From: an uncultured Collinsella sp.
GTDB taxonomy: Bacteria; Actinomycetota; Coriobacteriia; Coriobacteriales; Coriobacteriaceae
DNA length: 13,038 nt
NCBI GenBank assembly: GCA_900752425.1
Contig: CAADVE010000027.1
Location: forward strand, 1 to 13,038
Direction: 5' to 3'
The stretch's first letter is position 1. Each line of letters starts with the position of its first letter. The position numbers and the translations under genes are program-made. Positions 7,581 through 13,038 of this stretch are shown here, in pieces. The notes beneath the pieces are model-generated. The model had not been told where the DNA came from. It saw only the letters and a program-made list of their open reading frames with translations, and searched no databases.

Positions 7581-8975
7581 TTACTTCTTGCTCTCGGGCA
7601 GGACCAGATTCACGGCAGCGTCCTTGGCGGCATCGACGTGCTGAGCCACGGCCGGCGTCTGCGGAAGGATCAGATTGAGCACGATGGCCATGATGGCGGT
7701 GGGGGTTACGGCGTTGGAGCCGATGACGGTGGACACCCAGGTGGGCATACCCTCGCCGGCAAGGCAACCGCTGGCCATCCAGATACCCAGGCCAAAGACG
7801 ACCGAGGTGCCGACGATGGTGGTGGTGCGCTGCGTGAGGCCCTCGCGGGTGAACATGCGCACTCCGTTCATGGTGATGGTGCCAAAGACGCCGACGGTCG
7901 CGCCGCCGATGACGGGCTGCGGGATGGCGGAAAGGACGGCAGAGAGCTGCGGGAACAGACCGGCGATGGCAAAGACGGCCGCGATGATCACAAAGACCCA
8001 CTTGTTGACGACCTTGTTGGAGCAGATGATGCCCACGTTCTGGCCAAGGGCGCTGGTGGGAAGACCGCCTAGCAGGCCGCCGACCATAGAAGTGAGGCCC
8101 TGGGACACGATAGCGCCGGAGAGCTCGCGCTCGGTGGGCATACGGTCGATGGAACCAAGGCAAGCAGCAGAGACGTCACCGATAACCTGGATGGCAACCA
8201 TGGGGAACACGACAGCGAGGGTAATGCAGACCTCGGGATCAAACTCGAGTGCGTAGGGCATAAGCTTGGGAAGGGCGAAGACCTGAGCGGTGGCGACGCT
8301 GGAGAAGTCGATCATGCCAAAGGGGATGGAGACGATCATGCCAACGATCATGCCAAAGAACACGGATCCCAGCTTGAGCGTGCCCTTGCCAAAGTTGGCG
8401 AGCGCAAAGACCACGGCGAAGGTGATAAGAGCAACGCACCAGGCCTGCGGGGTGCCCCACAGCGGCGTACCCATACCGCCGGCCATGTACTTGACGGCCG
8501 TGGGATAGAGAGAGACGCCAATGGAGAAGATGACCGTACCGGTCACGACGGGCGGGAACAGCCACTTGATCTTGCTGTAGGCCAGACCAAAGAGGACCGC
8601 GACGGCGCCGCCGACGATCTCGCCGCCCAGCAGCGCGCCAAAGCTAAAGCCCGAGGCGCCCATGGCCTGAAGGGCCGGCAGGAACGCGAACGAAACGCCC
8701 ATGACGATGGGCAGGCCGCCGCCGATACGACGGAAGGGAGCGAAGGCCTGAAGGGCCGTGTCGATTGCCGAAAGAATGAGCGCGACCTGGATGATGTCGG
8801 TGCTCTGCTGGCTATTAAAGCCGTAGACGCCGGCCATGATGACAGCCGGGGTAATGATACCGGCAAACGAAGCCAGTACGTGCTGAAGGGCACACGGGAT
8901 CATTTCCTTAACGGGAGGCATGCCTTCACGAGTGAACAGGGCTTCAGTGCCGTTCTTAACCGTCTCCTGGGTCAT
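7581..8975 (-). CDS. NCS2 (NAT) family purine permease, divergent xanthine/uric acid transporter type
   Basis: The start is the ATG at 8975 (MTQETVKNG), 464 residues; the earlier ATG at 9062 would lie upstream of the mapped promoter's transcript. The protein is strongly hydrophobic throughout, consistent with the 14-segment NCS2 fold. Recognisable landmarks are QHVLASFAG with H32 (as H31 in XanQ), SIGVSLYPTAVKYMAGG near 151-167, IPFGMIDFSSV near 217-227, and the family signature at Q312-N313-V314-G315. Two features are unusual. The residue aligning with the essential substrate Glu (E272 of XanQ) is Gln (Q263), while the Asp four residues on is kept (D267). The signature continues IICSNK rather than the usual xVIQxTG. 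It is the first gene of the operon, so it should import the purine substrate (xanthine, uric acid or relative). Assignment to the UacT or PbuX group cannot be made from sequence alone. Confidence 0.85.
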   Translation of the reverse strand: MTQETVKNGTEALFTREGMPPVKEMIPCALQHVLASFAGIITPAVIMAGVYGFNSQQSTDIIQVALILSAIDTALQAFAPFRRIGGGLPIVMGVSFAFLPALQAMGASGFSFGALLGGEIVGGAVAVLFGLAYSKIKWLFPPVVTGTVIFSIGVSLYPTAVKYMAGGMGTPLWGTPQAWCVALITFAVVFALANFGKGTLKLGSVFFGMIVGMIVSIPFGMIDFSSVATAQVFALPKLMPYALEFDPEVCITLAVVFPMVAIQVIGDVSAACLGSIDRMPTERELSGAIVSQGLTSMVGGLLGGLPTSALGQNVGIICSNKVVNKWVFVIIAAVFAIAGLFPQLSAVLSAIPQPVIGGATVGVFGTITMNGVRMFTREGLTQRTTTIVGTSVVFGLGIWMASGCLAGEGMPTWVSTVIGSNAVTPTAIMAIVLNLILPQTPAVAQHVDAAKDAAVNLVLPESKK

Positions 8976-9062
8976 TTGACCACCAATCCTCGAAATAGTT
9001 GTTTTCGCATCTAACGCTCTATTGTGACGCAGTGCGGGGTTGAGGTTGTGCCTTCGTTGCAT

Positions 9063-9091
9063 ATCGTATTAAAGATGATTCTCATTCTCAA
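9063..9091 (-). promoter_or_regulatory. Sigma70-type promoter of the permease-ssnA-ygfK-fd-xdhD operon
   Basis: On the minus strand, TTGAGA (9091-9086; 5 of 6 to TTGACA) and TACGAT (9068-9063; 4 of 6 to TATAAT) are separated by exactly 17 bp. Transcription would start near 9056, leaving a leader of about 80 nt before the ATG at 8975. Confidence 0.6.
9071..9089 (-). promoter_or_regulatory. Fur-box-like operator within the operon promoter
   Basis: Read on the minus strand, GAGAATGAGAATCATCTTT matches the classical 19-bp Fur box (GATAATGATAATCATTATC) at 14 of 19 positions, including two GAGAAT hexamers in tandem. It occupies the space between -35 and -10, where a bound repressor would block RNA polymerase. 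All three redox genes of the operon need iron, so iron control would make sense. The site could also be bound by another metalloregulator. Confidence 0.35.
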
Positions 9092-9103
9092 TAATAATTT
9101 TTT

Positions 9104-9133
9104 GTTATCAGACTATTCTTCAGCTGAGATAAC
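9104..9133. promoter_or_regulatory. Inverted repeat GTTATC...GATAAC upstream of the operon promoter
   Basis: GTTATCA at 9104-9110 and GATAAC at 9128-9133 are oppositely oriented half-sites with centres about 24 bp apart. They lie just upstream of the operon -35 (9086-9091), an activator-like position. They enclose the 8-bp palindrome TCAGCTGA (9120-9127). Candidate site for the divergent PAS-HTH regulator. Confidence 0.3.
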
Positions 9134-9277
9134 GCATTTCCGCAGGTCAGGAATGTGTCTGTTCAAAATAACATCTAACTTTTCTTTTGGTCGACCGTTT
9201 ACCGCCAAATTTCTACCGTTCGTCTGTATTACGCAATGTACCTGCGGATATACGAGATGATGAGCACCGTGTTACCA

Positions 9278-9296
9278 TGATAAAAAATTGTTATGA
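9278..9296. promoter_or_regulatory. TGATAA...GTTATGA imperfect palindrome upstream of the regulator gene
   Basis: TGATAA (9278-9283) and GTTATGA (9290-9296) form an imperfect palindrome resembling the half-sites near 9104. It ends 17 nt before the AAAGGAG ribosome site, so it lies in the likely promoter or early leader of the regulator. This position is compatible with autoregulation. Confidence 0.3.
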
Positions 9297-9313
9297 ACAC
9301 TTCGATAGAACCC

Positions 9314-9320
9314 AAAGGAG
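9314..9320 (+). promoter_or_regulatory. Ribosome binding site that selects the GTG start of the regulator
   Basis: AAAGGAG at 9314-9320 is six bases before GTG at 9327. The in-frame TTG at 9321 directly abuts the site and cannot be used efficiently, so GTG is the start. Confidence 0.75.
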
Positions 9321-9326
9321 TTGCCC

Positions 9327-9983
9327 GTGAACGAGACCGTACGTCGCTTTTTGCCGATGGTCGATTTCCTGGAGCAGGTACTCGGTAAGAACAGCGAGAT
9401 CGTCCTGCACGATTTCTCGGATCCCGACCACGCCATCGTCGATATTCGCAACGGTATCGTGAGCGGCCGCAAGGTCGGCGGCCCCGCTACCGATCTGGCA
9501 CTTAAGATCATGCACGACGCCAAGTATCGCGACCTGCCGTTTATTACGGGCTACGAGGGGCGCGGTGCCGGCGGCAAGACGTTGGAGTCGGCGACGTACT
9601 TTATCCGCGAGGATAACGAGATTGTCGGCATGCTCTGCGTCAACACCGACCTCTCGACCGTGCGCTCCATCAACGCCATGGCTCAGCAGCTCATGGCGTG
9701 CTTCGACGCTGTGCCTAGACAGGCAGAGCCCGCGTCTATCGAGGTCGAAAGTCTTTCGGAGTCTACACAGGAGCTCATCGACCGCAGCATTGCCGAGTTG
9801 CTGAGCGCGCGCGGGCTGGATGTAGCGTCACTTGGCCAGAGCGACCGCGTGGACGTCATTCGCCACCTCAACGGCAACGGGGTGTTCATGCTCAAGGGTG
9901 CCGTGGCCTGCGCCGCCACCGCGCTGGGCATCTCGGAGCCCAGCGTCTACCGCTACCTGCAAAAAGTCCGCAAGGAAGGCTAA
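9327..9983 (+). CDS. YheO/DauR-type PAS-like and HTH transcriptional regulator
   Basis: A GTG start at 9327 behind AAAGGAG gives 218 residues, the usual size for the YheO family. Residues about 5-115 are the YheO-like PAS domain, with its typical blocks VLHDFSDPDHAIVDIRNG (27-43), GR..GGPATDLAL (47-59) and YFIREDNEIVGMLCVNTD (91-108). Residues about 160-218 form the C-terminal helix-turn-helix: RVDVIRHLNGNGVFMLKGAV, then ALGISEPSVYRYLQKVRK. Characterised relatives such as DauR control amino-acid catabolic operons. Here the gene is divergent from the purine operon across a 351-bp spacer, so it is the obvious candidate regulator, with the PAS domain sensing a purine or breakdown product (inference). 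No membrane segment is present, so it acts in the cytoplasm. The gene ends 17 bp before a long inverted repeat. Confidence 0.9.
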   Translation: MNETVRRFLPMVDFLEQVLGKNSEIVLHDFSDPDHAIVDIRNGIVSGRKVGGPATDLALKIMHDAKYRDLPFITGYEGRGAGGKTLESATYFIREDNEIVGMLCVNTDLSTVRSINAMAQQLMACFDAVPRQAEPASIEVESLSESTQELIDRSIAELLSARGLDVASLGQSDRVDVIRHLNGNGVFMLKGAVACAATALGISEPSVYRYLQKVRKEG

Positions 9984-10000
9984 CGAGCAAAATGGAGCGC

Positions 10001-10127
10001 GGGCAGTCTTTTTGGGACGGGGCTATTTTAGCTACCCTCCCTCTGCCCGCGATTTCGATGAGCCGCAAGTAAAAGCAATCCTGCATATTGGGGTAGCTAA
10101 AATAGCCCCGTCCCAAAAAGACTGCCC
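10001..10127. repeat. Long perfect inverted repeat, 37-bp arms (IR1)
   Basis: The left arm 10001-10037 and right arm 10091-10127 are exact reverse complements over 37 bp, around a 53-nt loop. Landmarks in the left arm are GGGCAGTCTTTTTGGGACGG followed by GGCTATTTTAGCTACCC. Part of the loop (CTGCCCGCG, 10043-10051) also complements CGCGGGCAG at 9998-10006, giving a competing short hairpin. No U-run follows on either strand, so it is not a simple terminator. It lies between convergent genes (regulator and ridA) and shares GGGACGG with IR2 upstream of ridA. The form suggests a MITE- or REP-like dispersed element. Confidence 0.9.
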
Positions 10128-10159
10128 TTGGTGGCTCCACAAGTGACCCATCGCTTGAC

Positions 10160-10194
10160 AAAAGACCCTGCAGCTCGCACTGCAGGGTCTTTTT
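10160..10194. terminator. Bidirectional rho-independent terminator between the regulator and ridA
   Basis: AAAAGACCCTGCAG (10160-10173) and CTGCAGGGTCTTTT (10180-10193) form a perfect 14-bp stem with a 6-nt loop. The stem is followed by T-runs on both strands: five T on plus, four on minus. It lies about 30 nt after the ridA stop on the minus strand and should end ridA transcripts and any readthrough from the regulator. Confidence 0.88.
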
Positions 10195-10223
10195 GCATGT
10201 CATGTTTTGTTTTCGCCAACGCC

Positions 10224-10601
10224 TTAGAGAGCGGCGACGACCTCGATCTCGACCAGACCGCCGGCCGGAAGGGCGGCAACCTGGAAAGCGCTGCGCGCGG
10301 GGAACGGGGCCTCGAACTTGGAAGCGTAGATCTCGTTCACGGCAGCGAAGTCGGCAATGTCGGCCAGGTAGACCGTGGTCTTGACGACATCGGCAAAGGT
10401 GGCACCGGCAGCGGTCAGCAGAGCCTCGACGTTAGCAAGGGACTGCTTAGCCTGGGCCTCGACGCCCTCGGGCATCTTACCGGTTGCGGGGTCGATGCCC
10501 AGCTGGCCGGACAGGAACACCATGTTGCCGGTCTGGATGCCGGGGGAATACGGGCCGATGGCTGCAGGTGCGTTATCGGAAGACACGACGGTCTTGCTCA
10601 T
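10224..10601 (-). CDS. ridA: RidA family enamine/imine deaminase
   Basis: The ATG at 10601 is preceded by AAGGAG. The 125-residue product is the standard RidA (YjgF/YER057c/UK114) length. Diagnostic residues are present: Y18 in AIGPYS, the substrate-binding arginine R103 in PARSAFQVAALP, and the acidic GLVEIEVVA segment (E118, E120) near the C-terminus. The family forms trimers in the cytoplasm and hydrolyses reactive enamines/imines such as 2-aminoacrylate, protecting PLP enzymes. It has its own promoter at 10691-10719 and its own terminator, so it is a single-gene unit and not part of the purine operon. Its closeness is still suggestive, because purine breakdown through diaminopropionate ammonia-lyase would release 2-aminoacrylate; that enzyme is not in this window. 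Long inverted repeats flank the gene on both sides. Confidence 0.95.
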   Translation of the reverse strand: MSKTVVSSDNAPAAIGPYSPGIQTGNMVFLSGQLGIDPATGKMPEGVEAQAKQSLANVEALLTAAGATFADVVKTTVYLADIADFAAVNEIYASKFEAPFPARSAFQVAALPAGGLVEIEVVAAL

Positions 10602-10633
10602 GTTTTTCTCCTTACGATCAGATAGAGAGCGTG

Positions 10634-10681
10634 AGCGCGGCGTTCACACCGGGAGGCACAATTCGGTCTGAACACCGCGCT
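10634..10681 (-). promoter_or_regulatory. 5'-terminal hairpin in the ridA leader
   Basis: On the minus-strand transcript GCGCGGTGTTCA (10680-10669) pairs with TGAACGCCGCGC (10646-10635), including one G-U pair and an extra outer A-U. After a one-base mismatch on each side, an inner CGGT/ACCG-type pairing (10664-10667 with 10648-10651) closes a 12-nt loop. With the predicted start near 10684, the RNA would begin almost at the stem base, a layout known to protect mRNA from 5' decay. It ends about 32 nt before the ATG. Confidence 0.6.
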
Positions 10682-10690
10682 TGATTTGGG

Positions 10691-10719
10691 ATAGTACTCA
10701 AGGTTTCCGCGCGATGCAA
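10691..10719 (-). promoter_or_regulatory. Sigma70-type promoter of ridA
   Basis: On the minus strand TTGCAT (10719-10714; 4 of 6) and TACTAT (10696-10691; 5 of 6) are spaced by exactly 17 bp. The predicted start is near 10684, about 83 nt before the ridA ATG. Confidence 0.65.
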
Positions 10720-10801
10720 GATTATTATCACGTTGCGAGAATATTTTATCGCCCAACGGCGCCTGTCAGCCGCTGAACGGCACGACCGGACGGTGAAGCT
10801 C

Positions 10802-10873
10802 AAAATGATCCGTTTCCCTCCGTCCCCATCGAATCAGGCGATCCATAGGGGACGGAGGGAAACGGATCATTTT
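10802..10873. repeat. Long perfect inverted repeat, 26-bp arms (IR2)
   Basis: The arms 10802-10827 and 10848-10873 are exact reverse complements over 26 bp with a 20-nt loop. The left arm begins AAAATGATCC and ends CCGTCCCC. It lies between divergent promoters, upstream of both ridA and the U32 gene, so terminating either gene is not its role. It shares the GGGACGG core and A/T runs with IR1, though the rest differs, and it may belong to the same family of dispersed hairpin elements. Confidence 0.9.
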
Positions 10874-10941
10874 TGCTGCAAGGGCTGCTGAAGACTTTAT
10901 CCTGCTTGGGCCACAGGGCTCGTCTGCCGCAACAGCACCAC

Positions 10942-10947
10942 TATACT
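10942..10947 (+). promoter_or_regulatory. Possible -10 box of the U32 gene
   Basis: TATACT lies 33 bp before the ATG at 10980. No good -35 is found 16-18 bp upstream, so the promoter call is weak. Confidence 0.35.
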
Positions 10948-10979
10948 TTTGAATATCTGAGCATTTTGAAAGGCAGGAT

Positions 10980-13038
10980 ATGACCGCAACCGCCAGTCGA
11001 ACCACCAACCGCAGACCCGAGCTCTTGGCCCCCGCCGGAGGCCCGGAGCCCTTTGCCGCCGCACTCGCTGCCGGGGCAGACGCCATCTACTGCGGCATGG
11101 GAAGCTTCAACGCCCGCCGCAAGGCCACCAACTTTACCGACGAGGCCTTTGAGCAGGCCTGCCGCGCTGCGCACCTGGCCGGCTCGCGCGTCTACGTCAC
11201 GGTCAACATCGTCATCAAGCAGTCCGAGATGGGCGATGCGCTGCAACTCATCCATCGCTGCTCCACGCTGGGCGCCGACGCCTTCATCATCCAGGACTGG
11301 GGTCTGTTCTTTGAGGTCAAGCGCACCATGCCCGGCATCGAGACGCACATCTCAACCCAAGCAAACATCCACGACGACCGCGGAACCCTTTGGTGCCGCG
11401 AGCAGGGCGCCGACCGCGTGACCCTCTCGCGCGAGCTTTCCATCGACGAGATTGCCGCCATTCACGATGCCGCGCCCGATGTGGACCTTGAGGTCTTTAG
11501 CCACGGCGCAATCTGCTTTTGTTACTCGGGTCTGTGCCTGCTGTCGAGCTTTGCCATGGCGGGCCGCTCGGCCAACCGCGGCATGTGCGCTCAGCCCTGT
11601 CGCCTGCCTTACGAGCTGATCGACGAGAACGGCCGCGCGCTCTCCCCTGCCGGTCGCGAGCGCGCGCTATGCCCGCGTGACACCAACACTTCGCAGCTCG
11701 TTCGCCGTCTGTATGACGCCGGCGCCGCATCGCTCAAGCTCGAGGGCCGCATGAAAGCGCCCGATTACGTGTACTCCATCGTTGATGTGTATCGTCACGA
11801 AATTGACGACATGCTATCCGGAGCCACCGTTGCCAAGGACGAGGAAGCCGCCCGCCAGCGCCAGCTCAAGCGCTGCTTCAACCGCGACTTTACGCACGCC
11901 TATCAGGACGGCACCTCGGGCGACGAGATGATGAGCTACGAGCGCTCCAACAACCGCGGCCAGATCGTGGGCACGGTGCTGGGCAGCCGCCCGGCCAACC
12001 GCGATGTGCGTGGCCTCAAGCCCGACGACCGCCGTCGCCGCGCCGCCATCGCCCGCATTGAGCTGTTTGAACCCGTGGGCAAGGGCGACTTGTTGGAACT
12101 TCGCCACGATGACGAGTTCGACCAGTTCCTAACCACTATCGCTACCGATGATGCCGCCGCCGGTGACATCATCGAGTGTCGCGTGCCCCGCAGTATGCCC
12201 GAGGGCTGCCGCGTGCGCGTGATTCGCAGTCAGCGTGCCATCGACGCCGCCGGTGCCGCGCTCAAACGCGATGTGCTGCGCCGCCGCGCCGTAGATGTGT
12301 CAGTCGTGGCGCGTCTGGGCGAGCCGTTTACCGTTACGCTCACCTGCTGCGACGACCCCGCGCTCACCGCCACCGCCACCGGCTTTACCGTCGAGGCCGC
12401 CAAGACCCGTGCGGTCGAGGCGTCCGATCTGGTGGAGCATGTGGGCCGCATGGGCTCCTCGCCCTTTGAGGCAGCGAGCTTTGACGTTTCGCTCGACGCC
12501 GGCTGCGGTATGGGTTTCTCCGCAGTGCACAAGGTGCGCGCCGCCGCCTGTAAAGCGCTCGAGGAGGCCATTCTGGCACCGTACGAGGAGCGTGCGAAAA
12601 CGCTCGAGTTGCCGGCGATTGTAACCAGTGATTCCCGCCCCGTGCCCGAGCATTACCGCGACGAGCCGCAGATCTGCGCCACCGTCACCACGCTCGAAGC
12701 CGCCGAGGCAGCTCGTGCCGAGGGCGCCACGCGCATCTACATGACCACCGATGCGCTCGAGGCTGTCGGACTCTCCCCTGCCGATGCATTTGAGCAGGGC
12801 ATCATACCCGTCGTCCGCGAGGTCTCCCGCGCCGTCGACCACGAGCGCGTCGATCCCTGGATCAATGCTGGAGCCGCCGTCGCCGTCGGCAATATCTCCG
12901 AGCTCGCCGTAGCCGCGCATGCCGGCGCCACGGCCGAAATTCGCTCTTGCCTGCCGGTGCACAACACACCCTGCATGGAGGCGCTGGCAAGCGCCGGGCC
13001 GGGGCGTTTTGGCTCTCGCCCCGAGAGACCCCCGACAG
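10980..13038 (+). CDS. Peptidase U32 family protein (RlhA/TrhP-like RNA hydroxylation family), 3' end cut by window edge
   Basis: The ATG at 10980 follows AAAGGCAGG; 686 codons run to the window edge without a stop. Residues about 13-300 form the U32 barrel, opening PELLAPAGGPEPFAAALAAGADAIYCG. The family signature EVFSHGAICFCYSGLCLLSS is at 171-190 and NRGMCAQPCRLPYEL at 199-213, supplying conserved cysteines C179, C186, C203 and C207 (plus C181) for the Fe-S cluster. The part after about 380 resembles the DUF3656-type region of RlhA-like proteins. The stretch ending CLPVHNTPCMEALASAG looks like the start of a second barrel-like repeat found in longer Gram-positive members. The family is named peptidase, but E. 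coli RlhA and TrhP work in prephenate-dependent hydroxylation of 23S rRNA and tRNA; which RNA is targeted here is unknown. The last ~13 codons in frame look wrong (see the frameshift finding), so the C-terminal sequence after about 12996 is doubtful. Confidence 0.85.
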   Translation, partial: MTATASRTTNRRPELLAPAGGPEPFAAALAAGADAIYCGMGSFNARRKATNFTDEAFEQACRAAHLAGSRVYVTVNIVIKQSEMGDALQLIHRCSTLGADAFIIQDWGLFFEVKRTMPGIETHISTQANIHDDRGTLWCREQGADRVTLSRELSIDEIAAIHDAAPDVDLEVFSHGAICFCYSGLCLLSSFAMAGRSANRGMCAQPCRLPYELIDENGRALSPAGRERALCPRDTNTSQLVRRLYDAGAASLKLEGRMKAPDYVYSIVDVYRHEIDDMLSGATVAKDEEAARQRQLKRCFNRDFTHAYQDGTSGDEMMSYERSNNRGQIVGTVLGSRPANRDVRGLKPDDRRRRAAIARIELFEPVGKGDLLELRHDDEFDQFLTTIATDDAAAGDIIECRVPRSMPEGCRVRVIRSQRAIDAAGAALKRDVLRRRAVDVSVVARLGEPFTVTLTCCDDPALTATATGFTVEAAKTRAVEASDLVEHVGRMGSSPFEAASFDVSLDAGCGMGFSAVHKVRAAACKALEEAILAPYEERAKTLELPAIVTSDSRPVPEHYRDEPQICATVTTLEAAEAARAEGATRIYMTTDALEAVGLSPADAFEQGIIPVVREVSRAVDHERVDPWINAGAAVAVGNISELAVAAHAGATAEIRSCLPVHNTPCMEALASAGPGRFGSRPERPPT

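Larger units (their letters stand above)
8976..9326. other. Divergent intergenic regulatory region, AT-rich
   Basis: These 351 bp separate the operon (minus) from the regulator (plus). Their centre and regulator-proximal parts are much more AT-rich than the flanking genes. They hold the operon promoter, a Fur-box-like element, repeated TGATAAC-like half-sites and the regulator's ribosome site. No convincing -35/-10 pair was found for the regulator; TATGAA at 9292-9297 is a possible -10 without a good -35. An open frame at 9024-9260 has no ribosome site or coding character. Confidence 0.8.
10602..10979. other. Divergent intergenic region between ridA and the U32 gene
   Basis: These 378 bp hold, from left to right, the ridA leader hairpin, the ridA promoter, a perfect 26-bp inverted repeat and a probable -10 for the U32 gene. 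I see no gene in it. Minus-strand frames here lack ribosome sites and overlap the ridA promoter. Confidence 0.8.

Noticed and set aside
8976..9062. N-terminal extension of the permease to an ATG at 9062
   Set aside because: The ATG would lie upstream of the predicted transcript start (near 9056) and has no ribosome site; the hydrophilic extension is not a family feature.
9024..9260. Small plus-strand open frame in the divergent spacer
   Set aside because: It has a GTG start without a ribosome site, overlaps the operon promoter, and its AT-rich composition reflects regulatory DNA.
10001..10127. IR1 as the regulator's rho-independent terminator
   Set aside because: The 53-nt loop and lack of a U-run after the stem do not fit; a standard terminator lies at 10160-10194.
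10128..10143. Short CTTGGTGG/CCACAAG hairpin between IR1 and the terminator
   Set aside because: It has only about seven pairs with a bulge and a two-base loop; indistinguishable from chance.
1..13038. CRISPR arrays, tRNA/rRNA genes, transposases or phage genes
   Set aside because: No regularly spaced repeats, RNA gene landmarks or mobile-element proteins were seen. The only repeats are the two inverted-repeat hairpins.

Overview
The window is about 60% GC and reads as a high-GC anaerobe of the Coriobacteriia (Collinsella-like). That placement rests on gene content, codon bias and protein style, not on a marker gene, so it is an inference. There are no tRNA or rRNA genes, CRISPR arrays or transposases.

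Positions 1-8975 (minus strand) hold a five-gene operon read right to left: NCS2 purine permease, ssnA amidohydrolase, ygfK flavo-iron-sulfur oxidoreductase, an RnfB-like 16-Cys polyferredoxin, and an xdhD-type molybdenum hydroxylase cut by the left edge. It belongs to the anaerobic purine / uric acid catabolism cluster known from E. coli (ygfK-ssnA-ygfM-xdhD) and from gut anaerobes, often linked to selenium-dependent molybdenum hydroxylases. Here a polyferredoxin sits where E. coli has the FAD subunit ygfM. The last three genes are tightly spaced (11-12 nt). The ssnA and ygfK leaders are long and rich in hairpins, and the ssnA leader can be drawn as a compact three-way junction with a competing alternative pairing.

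Positions 8976-9326 are an AT-rich divergent regulatory region. It carries a good minus-strand promoter for the operon, a Fur-box-like element inside that promoter's spacer, and repeated TGATAAC/GTTATCA half-sites. On the plus strand it leads to a YheO/DauR-type PAS-HTH regulator (9327-9983), the likely local regulator.

Positions 9984-10979 contain ridA (minus strand) flanked by two long perfect inverted repeats: 37-bp arms at 10001-10127 and 26-bp arms at 10802-10873. There is also a clear bidirectional terminator at 10160-10194, and a strong ridA promoter whose transcript should begin with a 48-nt hairpin. RidA removes reactive enamines such as 2-aminoacrylate, which fits purine breakdown through diaminopropionate ammonia-lyase (YgeX-type), though no ygeX is in the window.

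Positions 10980-13038 (plus strand) carry a U32-family Fe-S protein (RlhA/TrhP-like RNA hydroxylation family), cut by the right edge. It shows an apparent frameshift in its last ~40 bases.

Working model: the permease imports a purine; SsnA deaminates or hydrolyses a ring intermediate; XdhD hydroxylates purines and passes electrons through its 2Fe-2S clusters to the polyferredoxin; YgfK joins ferredoxin, NAD(P)H and a dihydroorotate/dihydropyrimidine-dehydrogenase-like barrel, possibly to reduce a purine ring.
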